A program made the position numbers and the translations under genes. This document shows, in pieces, positions 41,819-49,769 of a stretch of DNA of 64,000 bases. Source of the stretch: Pseudomonas fluorescens HK44 (GTDB lineage: Bacteria > Pseudomonadota > Gammaproteobacteria > Pseudomonadales > Pseudomonadaceae); the NCBI RefSeq assembly GCF_000217955.3, contig NZ_AFOY02000010.1:124001-188000 (forward strand), written 5' to 3'. Numbering within the stretch: position 1 is the stretch's first letter; every line of letters begins with the position of its first letter. The notes under the pieces are model-generated. The model was not told the DNA's origin. It worked only from the letters and a program-made list of their open reading frames with translations, and ran no database searches.

Positions 41819-42316
41819 TCAGCGAACTGGCGGGTTCAAGCGCGTATCGAGGGCAAACCTTTCTTGCCGGACAACCTCAAACAACCCTTCAGCCAAATCT
41901 GGATTCATTATGATGTTCCAGCTATGTCGAGAGACTGCCGATGGAATCAGGATGAACGGGTGTAGCGCCAGTAGATCATCTCCGAATTTCTGTTGGTCAA
42001 GGCTAGGTGTGCCCGGTACCAGCCAGTTCGGGTTTGGGACATCGTCAGGAGTCACGCGATGCACATGGGATAGATCGATGACGCGTGCGCCAGTCAGTAC
42101 ATGGGGGACCGCATCGAGCGCGCGAAAGCCTTTATGGACGGCGACTTCAAGGATGGCCGTAGAAGGATCGGCAGAGCTATATACCGCTTTTACTCCCTTC
42201 GAATTCCATCGACCACCACCCAATTCTGCGCCGATCCCACTGAACCATGTCGCAGAGTGCTCCTTGCGGTCCAGTCTCCAGAGGTAGACCTCCTTACTAC
42301 CAAGCGGTAAGTCCAT
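41819..42316 (-). CDS. RES-domain toxin
   Basis: A 165-residue RES protein (VYLWRLDRKEHSATWFSGIGAELGGGRWNSKGVKAVYSS). The Arg, Glu and Ser that name the family are seen in YLWR, AILEVAVHKG and ILIPSAVSRHSWNIIMNP. Characterised RES toxins deplete NAD+. Its ATG overlaps the antitoxin stop (TGATG), the normal order with antitoxin first. Base composition differs from the neighbours tal and dusA, suggesting insertion. Confidence 0.9.
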   Translation of the reverse strand: MDLPLGSKEVYLWRLDRKEHSATWFSGIGAELGGGRWNSKGVKAVYSSADPSTAILEVAVHKGFRALDAVPHVLTGARVIDLSHVHRVTPDDVPNPNWLVPGTPSLDQQKFGDDLLALHPFILIPSAVSRHSWNIIMNPDLAEGLFEVVRQERFALDTRLNPPVR

Positions 42317-42786
42317 CAAGAATAGACTCCATATTCCATACGGGTCAGGAAGTCATCGACCAACTCAAAGCCCACCTGAGTGGTCAGTAAATCCATTGGT
42401 GCGCGCCCCTCAAGCCCAAGCGCGGGCGTTACCATCCAGTTCGCCGATTCCTGCCGGTCACCAAAAACCTCCTCTGCTTTACTGAATATCTTGGCTAACC
42501 GCCAGGCACTGCTGCTTTGCTCGGACGTCAGAGGCTCCGGGTTCTTGATACGGCGTTGAAGGGTGCGATCAGAAATTCCAATGATTTTGACGAAGACCTG
42601 CTTGTCTTTGAATCGATTGATGGACTGAACGAAGCTGATCACCACATCTGAAGGAAACCCTTTTTCGATGAGCTCATGAACCTCGAATGCAGTTCGCGCG
42701 TGGGGTGGCCGGCTACCAAATAATAGCTGCAGCGGCTTGGTTGGATCCTGAGATTGGTAATGATGTGTTTCGACTTGAGCTGTCAT
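42316..42786 (-). CDS. Xre/ParS-type antitoxin
   Basis: A 156-residue antitoxin with the N-terminal Xre-like DNA-binding part (VQSINRFKDKQVFVKIIGISDRTLQRRIKNPEPLTSEQSSS) and the C-terminal toxin-binding DUF2384 domain (AEEVFGDRQESANWMVTPALGLEGRAPMDLLTTQVGFELVDDFLTRMEYGVY). GAGG lies nine bases before the start. It is expected to repress the operon through the repeats at 42807-42842. Confidence 0.9.
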   Translation of the reverse strand: MTAQVETHHYQSQDPTKPLQLLFGSRPPHARTAFEVHELIEKGFPSDVVISFVQSINRFKDKQVFVKIIGISDRTLQRRIKNPEPLTSEQSSSAWRLAKIFSKAEEVFGDRQESANWMVTPALGLEGRAPMDLLTTQVGFELVDDFLTRMEYGVYS

Positions 42787-42806
42787 GGGAGGCTACCTCG
42801 CGCGTG

Positions 42807-42842
42807 CCATTTGGCGAAAGTATAGGGCCATATGGCGAGAGT
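42807..42842 (-). promoter_or_regulatory. Probable operator of the RES/Xre operon
   Basis: Two direct repeats, CCATTTGGCGAAAGT (42807-42821) and CCATATGGCGAGAGT (42828-42842), start exactly 21 nt apart, two helical turns. A TATACT -10 for the operon (42819-42824, minus strand) lies at the edge of the first. Confidence 0.75.
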
Positions 42843-43049
42843 GGCGAATTTTTGGATTGAGGGAACCAAGAGCGCCGAGATAGGGCCGCAAGCTGCCAGC
42901 GGCTGGCGGCTGACTACGGCCCAATTTTCGATAATGTTGGAGGAAGCTGCCTGGCGAAGGCTGATTCCTACCGCGGCTGTCCGCGTGATCTGACTTACGT
43001 GGCAGTAAACGTGACTACCATCGTGTAATGATCAGCTTGCCGTCGCGGG

Positions 43050-44051
43050 CTAGCGCCCCTCTAGCAACTCCGCCGCCTGATCCAGCAACACCAAAGGCTC
43101 TTTAGCCTTGTGAATATCCACCGACAGCAACTGCCGAAATTTGCGCGCCCCCGGAAAACCGGTGCCCAAGCCCAGCACATGCCGAGTGATATGGTGCATC
43201 GCACCACCCGCATCCAGGTGCGCGGCGATATAAGGCCGCAACTGTGCCAGCGCCTCGGCCCGTGAAATCACCGGCGCCGTGCTGCCAAACAATTGCTGAT
43301 CCACCTCAGCCATCACATAAGGGTTGTGATACGCCTCGCGGCCCAGCATCACGCCGTCAAAGGTCTGCAAATGCTCGTGACAGGCTTCCAGCGTCTTGAT
43401 CCCGCCGTTGAGAATAATCTCCAGCTCCGGAAAATCAGTCTTCAACTGCGCCGCCACGTCATAGCGCAACGGCGGAATGTCCCGATTCTCCTTCGGCGAC
43501 AACCCCTCCAGAATCGCAATCCGCGCATGCACGGTAAAACTGGTGCAGCCGGCATCCCGAACCGTCCCGACGAAATCACACAACTGCGTGTAACTGTCCC
43601 GCCCATTGATCCCGATCCGATGCTTCACCGTCACCGGAATCGACACCGCATCGCGCATCGCCTTCACACACTCCGCCACCAACACCGGATGCGCCATCAG
43701 GCACGCACCAATCATATTGTTCTGCACCCGATCACTCGGACAGCCGACGTTGAGGTTCACCTCGTCGTAACCGTGCTCCTGCGCCATACGCGCGCAGGCG
43801 GCCAGATCGGCTGGAACGCTACCGCCCAACTGCAACGCGAGTGGATGCTCGGCTTCGTTGTGACGGAGGAAACGCTCGTGATCGCCGTTGAGCAGCGCGC
43901 CGGTGGTGACCATTTCTGTGTAGAGCAGAGCGTGCTTGGAGAGCAGGCGCAGGAAGAAACGGCAGTGGCGGTCAGTCCAGTCCATCATGGGGGCGACGGA
44001 GAAGCGGCGGGAGAGGGATTGGGGCGTGGCTGGCGTGGTAAGTAAGGGCAT
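43050..44051 (-). CDS. dusA: tRNA-dihydrouridine(20/20a) synthase DusA
   Basis: DusA reduces U20/U20a in tRNA D-loops using FMN and NADPH. The 333-residue protein shows FSVAPMMDWTDRHCRFF, QLGGSVPADLAACARM, NLNVGCPSDRVQNNMIGACLM (catalytic Cys) and HARIAILEGLSPKENRDIPPLRYD. Start codon ATG at 44051 is followed by a Thr/Pro/Ser-rich lead. dusA 5' ends are known integration sites for mobile elements, but the elements seen here lie on both sides, not at the start. Confidence 0.96.
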   Translation of the reverse strand: MPLLTTPATPQSLSRRFSVAPMMDWTDRHCRFFLRLLSKHALLYTEMVTTGALLNGDHERFLRHNEAEHPLALQLGGSVPADLAACARMAQEHGYDEVNLNVGCPSDRVQNNMIGACLMAHPVLVAECVKAMRDAVSIPVTVKHRIGINGRDSYTQLCDFVGTVRDAGCTSFTVHARIAILEGLSPKENRDIPPLRYDVAAQLKTDFPELEIILNGGIKTLEACHEHLQTFDGVMLGREAYHNPYVMAEVDQQLFGSTAPVISRAEALAQLRPYIAAHLDAGGAMHHITRHVLGLGTGFPGARKFRQLLSVDIHKAKEPLVLLDQAAELLEGR

Positions 44052-44255
44052 GGGTATCTGGATCGGTGGGGCGAGGCGGCAGTTTATCAGGAATGGGGTG
44101 GGATGGCTGAAAAGGGGGGGGGGCGCTGTGTCGAGTGTCTCGGTGTGCCTTCAACCCTGGACTATGATGATCAGTTAGGCAGGCAGTCTTGGTAGGCCAA
44201 TGCCTGCGTGCTCAATATCCCCCCACCTCGTTCAAACCGCTCTGAGGAGAACACG

Positions 44256-44723
44256 ATGAACAGCAATCTCGCGGCGTTATCCGTTGTCTTTGCGATTGGA
44301 TGCCTTGGGTCATCAACGGGGTGGGCTGAGCCTGGCGCTTACATCATGGTTACCCCAAAAGACATCAAATGGGCCGATAACCCTGCTTTACCAAAGGGGG
44401 CAAAAACCGCCGTCATCCAGGGCGACCCCAACGCTGGCCCGTATATCGTGCGAGTAAAACTCCCGCCGAACTATATTCTTCCCGCCCACACTCATCCCGA
44501 CGAGCGCACAGTCACTGTGATCTCGGGTACGTGGTATCACGGCGATGGGGATAAATACGATGCGACAAAACTGCATGAGTTTCCGGCCGGAAGCATTTAT
44601 GGAGAGGGGCACGTGAGGCACTTTGGGGCAAGCAAAGGCACAGAGGTCATCCTTCAGGTGGATGGCCCAGGCCCAACCGGGATTGACTACGTCAACCCGG
44701 CAGACGATCCAAGAAAGAAATAG
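44256..44723 (+). CDS. Exported cupin-domain protein
   Basis: A 155-residue periplasmic protein with a signal peptide (ALSVVFAIGCLGSSTGWA) and a cupin barrel; LPAHTHPDERTVTVISGTW is the metal-binding motif (His, His, Glu) and HEFPAGSIYGEGHVRHFG gives the fourth His. GAGGAG lies upstream of ATG 44256. Similar small exported cupins are common next to redox genes but their role is unknown. It stands alone here. Confidence 0.85.
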   Translation: MNSNLAALSVVFAIGCLGSSTGWAEPGAYIMVTPKDIKWADNPALPKGAKTAVIQGDPNAGPYIVRVKLPPNYILPAHTHPDERTVTVISGTWYHGDGDKYDATKLHEFPAGSIYGEGHVRHFGASKGTEVILQVDGPGPTGIDYVNPADDPRKK

Positions 44724-44906
44724 TGTGTCACGCTGACAATAATCAATGGGTGTCCCCTTTGTTTTAATGGTGCCGAAGCGGATGAGGTTTTCAATCAGGC
44801 GGGCGAGGAGGCTAAGTCGTTCATGGCGCCTGCAGTGGCGCACTCACGCGTAGCCTGCTCACGGTTGAGGTTGTAACTGCAAGGTTTACAAAACAGTGGC
44901 TGGTAC

Positions 44907-45884
44907 TTAGGAAACCGATGATCTGATTTTTGTCGATACAGATCTGGTTTCGTCTATGTAATGCAGTTTAGGTAGTTCACTCATCCTGGCCTTCAATAGC
45001 ACCGGGGGATTCAAGAGTGCCTCATGATCTCTCACAGAGTGTAGATTCCGCGGCCGGCGTTCAGTTGCAGCCGGTATCGCACGAGCAGTGGTGTGAGTGA
45101 GCGCAATCGGGCTTCGGGTCCTTGGTGGCGAGTATGGTGGGGGCAGACTCAGGCTGGAGAATGAAGGGGGTAGTGCCTCCGGCGCGGCTAATGACAGAGT
45201 TGAATATCGAGGAGGTCTATCGAAAACTCGTGCCATATCCTGAAACCATTGAGTGCTCCTTGTCGTGGCAGCTCTCGCAGCCCTATATGCCAACGTCAGA
45301 CTCGCTGCTCCTGAGGCGATACTTGAGCTGGCCAGAATGGGCGCAATTACGGATGCCGGGTTTACAGCAGCTGCCGCACCAAGTAATACCCCAGTTGCCC
45401 CTGTACCCAGAGCCAAAATTCCTTGTCTGCTGAAGCGTCCACTACTGGTTAACGAAAGCCCCATACCCCCGACTGATGAGGTCCCGCCTGCAAAACTTAG
45501 AAGTTGACTCAGGATAATCGGTATGCCGAAGCGTCCTGTGGGATCACGATGATTTATGGGATCTCCGACGCAGTACATGTATGAGTTCAACCCGCCTGTC
45601 CCGAACGGGCTTAATTTGTCGGGACTATGGAAACGCATCAGTACCGGGTTGTAAGCACGATAGCCATTGCCGAGCATGTGCCAGTGGGTGCGTTGCTCCC
45701 GAAGCTCACCATTAAATCCTAAGCGGGTTGATATTTGACGATCTGTGCTGAGGTGCCCGTACGCGGTGTACTTCAGTCTGTTGACTTCACCCAGAGTCAC
45801 TTCTAGCAGCACGGATTGGCTTTGGACTGTGGCCAGTAGAATCGTTTGCTGGCCGTTCTCGTTGGTTTGAGTAAGAGTGACCAT
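44907..45884 (-). CDS. Orphan RHS-core protein with variable C-terminus
   Basis: A 325-residue fragment-like RHS protein. The N-terminal 115 residues contain the final RHS repeat and core (STRLGFNGELREQRTHWHMLGNGYRAYNPVLMRFHSPDKLSPFGTGG; YMYCVGDPINHRDPTGR). After DPTGR comes a variable tail: two hydrophobic Gly/Ala stretches (about 130-205), then a proline-rich part with RPPRYS and LPPPYSPP. Such short RHS genes are frequent in P. fluorescens and may be orphan toxin tips. There is no typical small immunity gene after it. The start has no strong ribosome site. Confidence 0.82.
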   Translation of the reverse strand: MVTLTQTNENGQQTILLATVQSQSVLLEVTLGEVNRLKYTAYGHLSTDRQISTRLGFNGELREQRTHWHMLGNGYRAYNPVLMRFHSPDKLSPFGTGGLNSYMYCVGDPINHRDPTGRFGIPIILSQLLSFAGGTSSVGGMGLSLTSSGRFSRQGILALGTGATGVLLGAAAAVNPASVIAPILASSSIASGAASLTLAYRAARAATTRSTQWFQDMARVFDRPPRYSTLSLAAPEALPPSFSSLSLPPPYSPPRTRSPIALTHTTARAIPAATERRPRNLHSVRDHEALLNPPVLLKARMSELPKLHYIDETRSVSTKIRSSVS

Positions 45885-45949
45885 AGCTGTCTGCCGTCCT
45901 GGACGTTGATAGAGATGGTTTCAGTTTTACAGTAATGGATTCGTCCTCT

Positions 45950-45971
45950 GTACTAGCAGAACTGCTAGTAC
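45950..45971. repeat. Perfect palindrome GTACTAGCAG-AA-CTGCTAGTAC
   Basis: A 22-nt perfect inverted repeat with a two-base centre in the 108-nt gap between the RHS gene and the phage gene. It is upstream of the RHS start. Confidence 0.8.
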
Positions 45972-45992
45972 TCGCGAGCCTGACTCAAACCT

Positions 45993-46451
45993 TCAGTTCG
46001 CGAGGTGCACTAGTAGACCGTCATGAATCAAATCGAGGTCAGCCTCCATGAAACCGAGCACTTCCCGGTGTTCGTACATTACATCCGGTGCACTTCGTTC
46101 AGTGCGGTCTTTCAGTCCGTACTGGTGCACCCAGGCAATGCGGGCAATACGCCCTTTAAACCCAACGCTGATAGAGTTGCCATCAGCCTTGACCTTCATG
46201 AAGCGTGTGGTGCGCATTTTCTGGAACATCTGCACCTTGGGTTTCACTCGACCCTGTTTACCCCGTAGGTTGCGCTGTTTACGAGGAGCGTACTTGCTGC
46301 TGTCCGGGATACGTTGGGCGATAACCCGCTGCTGCTGACTGCGGCGCAATGCCTGACCGAGACTACGAGCGAGCTGATTTCGCGCTGCGGGTTCAAGTTG
46401 CCGGAGCAAGCCGGCGACCCAGTCTTCCAGTGCTTCCAGTCGATTGGTCAT
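45993..46451 (-). CDS. Phage virion morphogenesis (tail completion, gpS-like) protein
   Basis: A 152-residue P2-like tail completion protein: MTNRLEALEDWVAGLLRQLEPAARNQLARSLGQALRRSQQQRVIAQRIPDSSKYAPRK... and the conserved VGFKGRIARIAWVHQYGLKD. Start 46451 matches the family, although no Shine-Dalgarno is visible. It is an isolated remnant; no other tail or capsid gene is near, so the prophage was mostly deleted. The 94-bp repeat copy A ends directly at its start codon. Confidence 0.85.
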   Translation of the reverse strand: MTNRLEALEDWVAGLLRQLEPAARNQLARSLGQALRRSQQQRVIAQRIPDSSKYAPRKQRNLRGKQGRVKPKVQMFQKMRTTRFMKVKADGNSISVGFKGRIARIAWVHQYGLKDRTERSAPDVMYEHREVLGFMEADLDLIHDGLLVHLAN

Positions 46452-46545
46452 CGAGGCGACGGCGAGCAAACAGAGCAAATTTTTACAATTGAATCCAGCT
46501 ACCAACACACCACACCAGCATCGGACATTTCCTGCAACCCGAATC
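46452..46545. repeat. 94-bp direct repeat, copy A
   Basis: Matches 49990-50083 at 84 of 94 positions without gaps (counted by eye), in the same orientation. It abuts the gpS-like start codon. Both copies share the core AGAGCAAATTTTTAC. Confidence 0.88.
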
Positions 46546-46632
46546 AAAGGGGACGGATTTATTTTATACAGATTTATTTTTTACCATCATCAGTGGTGGG
46601 CAGTGGGCAAAAAATAAATCTGTCCCCTTTTT
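46546..46632. repeat. Inverted repeat 'AAAGGGGACGGATTTATTTT'
   Basis: Left arm at 46546-46565, right arm (AAATAAATCTGTCCCCTTTT) at 46612-46631, about 46 nt apart, with one mismatch in the matching core. GGGGACAGATTTATTTT motifs of this kind are often seen beside REP-associated transposases; no transposase is here. Confidence 0.75.
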
Positions 46633-46836
46633 GCGGTCCATTTTTTCTTGTTCCCATTTTTTCTGAAGTGCCCAGTTTAATTGGGCTAAGACTTTCAAAA
46701 TTTGAGTTTTGGAGTGTTTTTGGGATTTGAGCGGATCCCACTTGTATTGTTTTATGGGCCGGGTGTTGGGATGGTTAAAAACGCCTGCAGCCCTTAGCGA
46801 GCAGGCGTTTTCGAGACACTGGTGTTTTTCAATAGC

Positions 46837-47757
46837 TCACCAACGACTGGATTTACGAGACGAGGAAAATTCGACCAATACCAGAAAGTCGTCGAACAGC
46901 GTCGACGCTTTATTGAGCTGGCCAACTAAAAGCTCGGCTTCAGCTGCTGGCTCTCGTGGTTGCAGTTTTTTGCGATGGGCTTCATCCAGGTGATTGAACT
47001 GAGACTTGAACATTTCATCGTCGTCGGTCCTGTGCGGATGTAGGTGGAGGCTATGCACAAGAAGGTTACGTCGCTGGAGAAGAAACTGTAGGCCGTCGTC
47101 TTTGTTTGACGTCTGGAACGCGCGGAGGCGCTTCCAGCTGCCGCTATTGCAAAGGTGATCGTTCATCGGCCTCACGTTCGCATGGATGCGATCCATTACA
47201 GCATGAAAGCCGTTATGGTCGAATTTCCGTATGTTGAAGAATGTGAAATCGAGGGCTTGTCCTATTCGATCCCAAAACGAAAAGAGGCGAATGTACGCGG
47301 CCTCTGCGTGCTCCCAGAAAGCTGACTGCGCATGCTTTTTAAACAATTCTTCGGTGCCCGGATTCTCAGGCTTTTGCAGTAAATCCGGTTGCTCGACCAG
47401 CATCGTTGAACCGGTCATGAATAAATGAGCGCGTATTACTGATTTGCGTGCGCGCCGGAACACGTCGAACACTTCACGCATCGAGCTCGCCGGGTAGTCA
47501 TCAGCAGGGGGAGGACTTTCGCCTGTTCGTAATAAATACAGCTCAGGCGGGCCGCCCAAATGCTCTACGACGCGATTAATACGTTTTTCAAAGTCTTCAC
47601 TGTCACCACCCGCAGGCCATAGCTGCGTGAATCGCCCTTGCTGGATTCGTTCATATTGGCCTAGAACAACCGCCTCATTTGCAACGTAAGCCACAGCATT
47701 GCTGAGAACAGCGACCAGCTTTTCGTTCGTGATGGAATGTTCGTCTTCGGTACTCAT
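46837..47757 (-). CDS. HEPN-like protein (RNLLVH motif), island gene 1
   Basis: A 306-residue helical protein of unknown role. Near residue 230 it carries R-N-L-L-V-H, the RNx3H form of the HEPN RNase motif, after a long helical region (FWEHAEAAYIRLFSFWDRIGQALDFTFF). It resembles the Cthe_2314-type HEPN group in general build, but this is a tentative assignment. Start 47757 follows GGGCGACGAG. The upstream stretch has TTACCAAAATTACC then TATGCT, the same arrangement as ahead of 49408. Not in tight operon with its neighbours. HEPN proteins often serve in toxin or phage-defence roles. Confidence 0.72.
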   Translation of the reverse strand: MSTEDEHSITNEKLVAVLSNAVAYVANEAVVLGQYERIQQGRFTQLWPAGGDSEDFEKRINRVVEHLGGPPELYLLRTGESPPPADDYPASSMREVFDVFRRARKSVIRAHLFMTGSTMLVEQPDLLQKPENPGTEELFKKHAQSAFWEHAEAAYIRLFSFWDRIGQALDFTFFNIRKFDHNGFHAVMDRIHANVRPMNDHLCNSGSWKRLRAFQTSNKDDGLQFLLQRRNLLVHSLHLHPHRTDDDEMFKSQFNHLDEAHRKKLQPREPAAEAELLVGQLNKASTLFDDFLVLVEFSSSRKSSRW

Positions 47758-48095
47758 CTCGTCGCCCTGAAAATGAATGCAGCATAGCTCGACGGATGAC
47801 ATTTTCGGGGAGGGCGCGGCGAATAGGTAATTTTGGTAAGCGATGGCTGCTTTCAGCCAATAGCGTAGCTGTCGCCGGTCACAGCTCCACACTGAATCCG
47901 CGAAGGCCCACGTTGTCGGCGAAGCGTCCGACCGCCGTCAGGCTGGCCCAGGTGCGCAACGTCCACGTCGCGAGCGCACCGGCACCCAGCGGGCGCTGCT
48001 GCTACCCAGGCGAATCGACAAGCCCCAGGCGAGGCCTCCGTCGATTTTGGCCACTAGACATTCACGCACCGCATGCTGTTCGACCAGGTGTCTTG
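47758..48095. other. Gap between the two HEPN-like genes
   Basis: Holds the probable promoter of the 47757 gene (TATGCT, minus strand, at 47781-47786; TTACCAAAATTACC at 47826-47839). A GC-rich piece at 47882-48001 is open for 40 codons on the minus strand (ending VGLRGFSVEL, stop at 47879-47881) and looks like the cut-off end of an older gene. I do not recognise it. Confidence 0.45.
47826..47839 (-). promoter_or_regulatory. Solitary GGTAATTTTGGTAA motif
   Basis: Identical to 14 bp inside both ends of the 49476-49769 array. On the gene strand it reads TTACCAAAATTACC and lies 39 nt upstream of TATGCT. Confidence 0.7.
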
Positions 48096-49097
48096 TTAAA
48101 TTTTTCTTTCACTAACGCTTCTTTTATATTTTTGGAGAAGATGCTTGTCATTTGCACTCGCATATAACCGTCTTATAGCGTCGTCCGTAATAGGGGTTTT
48201 CCCAAGTTTCGTTCCGTACAACCCATAAGGCACGACCGCTTGTTTCTGCTCGAAGTCGCGAAGGATTAAACGTGTTTTTTCCAAAGCATTCAAATATTTT
48301 TCAGCGATCTCTACGAGATCGCACGATCTAATGTCTGAGATGATGTATCGGTGGATAACGCGGTTTCTCAGATTGTAGAGGTCATTTAAATTATCGAAAG
48401 TCTCCAGATCGATTACTTGAAATTTTAAAGCATCTTCGAAGACCTTTCTCTCCATTATTCCCTTTTCACCATCTGCCTGGAAAAGATATCTAATTTCGAT
48501 ATCGTCCGTCTTGTTCTCCAACTGCTTTGCAATTACCAGGCTCAACCTTAAATGTGCGTCTATTTGATTTGCTGTAATCGCAATGATCTCAATGCATGCC
48601 CCTGCGTCAATTGCTGTGTATAGAAGATCATATGACGCCGCAAGAGAGCCTGTGAATCGATCAAACTTGTCGAGATCAGCAGCCAGTTTACGATCGCTCT
48701 CTGGGACTATCACAACCGAGTTTAGGATTTGATTCACGATAGCAAGCTGTTCGGCAATCCTCTTATCGCCTTCAAGGCCCGCATCGTAGATATATTTACC
48801 AATTAATGCTTGATCATAATAAGCGCCGAAGAAAAGGTGAGTGCAAAAATTGGAATCATCTTTCCTAGACTCCTTCCAGCTTAATTTTCTGACTCCGTTT
48901 GGATTGGCTTTGGCAATGTTAGGAGCTAGCTCGCTCAGCGGATAGCAACTTAGCTGAAAGCAGCCTATGGAGTCTTCATAAGGTTGAAAACCGTAAGGCG
49001 ACTTCTCTTCATAGTCGCTAAGGCCCGAGTTAAGGTACTGCCAATCAATTGGAACTTGAATTAAAAGTATCCCGTTTGGCTCAGTCCAGTGTTTCAT
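48096..49097 (-). CDS. HEPN-like protein (RNRVIH motif), island gene 2
   Basis: A 333-residue protein with AT-rich codons unlike the flanking genes, so probably acquired. Residues 1-130 form an unassigned alpha/beta domain (ILLIQVPIDWQYLN; FQLSCYPLSEL). Residues about 150-290 are helical and contain L-R-N-R-V-I-H (motif at about 243-248), the RNx3H HEPN signature, after YDLLYTAIDAGACIEIIAITANQIDAHLRLSLV. It lies on the same strand as the other HEPN-like gene, 338 nt upstream of it. Function not known; toxin, defence or RNA processing is possible. Confidence 0.7.
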   Translation of the reverse strand: MKHWTEPNGILLIQVPIDWQYLNSGLSDYEEKSPYGFQPYEDSIGCFQLSCYPLSELAPNIAKANPNGVRKLSWKESRKDDSNFCTHLFFGAYYDQALIGKYIYDAGLEGDKRIAEQLAIVNQILNSVVIVPESDRKLAADLDKFDRFTGSLAASYDLLYTAIDAGACIEIIAITANQIDAHLRLSLVIAKQLENKTDDIEIRYLFQADGEKGIMERKVFEDALKFQVIDLETFDNLNDLYNLRNRVIHRYIISDIRSCDLVEIAEKYLNALEKTRLILRDFEQKQAVVPYGLYGTKLGKTPITDDAIRRLYASANDKHLLQKYKRSVSERKI

Positions 49098-49225
49098 ACG
49101 TGCCTGCCATATCGCATTTTAGTCGTTCGAGAATCGAAACTAACGGTTGGGGGACAGCAATGGCCAGATTCTTTCGGGCACTTGTGTCGTATGACGCTAT
49201 TTGCCATTAAAAGGCGGGTCACAAG

Positions 49226-49408
49226 CTAGTCTTTTTCCAGATTTCTTAATCGTGCTAAGCCCTGATGGTTAAACCCCGCATTCTCCCCAACGGGCTCGTA
49301 GCCCTGCTGCTCGACTAACAACACCAATTCCATCAACGCAGCTTCGAGGCCGAGCTGATTTTCGTACATTTTTTCGAGTACGACGGTAAGGGAATATTCG
49401 CTGGCCAT
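49226..49408 (-). CDS. Phage/island-associated small protein
   Basis: A 60-residue protein (MASEYSLTVVLEKMYENQLGLEAALMELVLLVEQQG...). I recall similar small proteins of 60-75 residues around Pseudomonas mobile regions; the C-terminal part (GENAGFNHQGLARL) looks shortened relative to them. GGAG lies 8 nt before the ATG. The promoter arrangement (TTACCAAAATTACC, 43 nt, TATGCT) is shared with the 47757 gene. Confidence 0.62.
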   Translation of the reverse strand: MASEYSLTVVLEKMYENQLGLEAALMELVLLVEQQGYEPVGENAGFNHQGLARLRNLEKD

Positions 49409-49475
49409 CTATTCGACTCCGTTCGGAAAGCCGGAAGCATAGCAGGGCATCTGGGTTACTGATTTCAGTTCGAGG

Positions 49476-49769
49476 CTGGGGAAAAGGTAATTTTGGTAAG
49501 GAGATGCGAAAAATGGGCTACAGCCCATATAGAACGTGGCTTTGACGTATTACCTTCGAAGGTAATACTTGGTAATGCTGGAGGTAATATTGTCCTAAGT
49601 GGCTGATTTTTAAGGGTTTCATGGGTGAAGGAAATTACTACGGCTAAAGGTAATTTTCTAACCTTTTTCTTACCCTATTATTACCTTTACGGAATTTCGC
49701 TAAGTGACTGAAAACATTGCGTTTAGTTGTGTGATGGAAAGAAAATTACCAAAATTACCTTTTTCCCAG
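49476..49769. repeat. Iteron-like GGTAAT array inside 24-bp inverted repeats
   Basis: The ends (49476-49499 and 49746-49769) are inverted repeats matching at 23 of 24 positions. Inside are further GGTAAT/ATTACC hexamers at 49549, 49561, 49571, 49583, 49649 and 49680, a perfect 18-bp palindrome ATTACCTTCGAAGGTAAT (49549-49566), a second palindrome ATGGGCT-AC-AGCCCAT (49513-49528), and direct repeats CTAAGTGGCTGA/CTAAGTGACTGA (49595, 49700). No gene lies inside. It could be a replication origin, a regulatory hub or a MITE. Confidence 0.82.

Noticed and set aside
43050..44051. dusA as the integration site of the neighbouring mobile genes
   Set aside because: Known dusA-targeting elements enter at its 5' end; the region upstream of its start holds only a cupin gene and no integrase, and I see no att duplication.
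49476..49769. CRISPR array
   Set aside because: The repeated unit is only six bases with irregular spacing and mixed orientation, and there are no cas genes.
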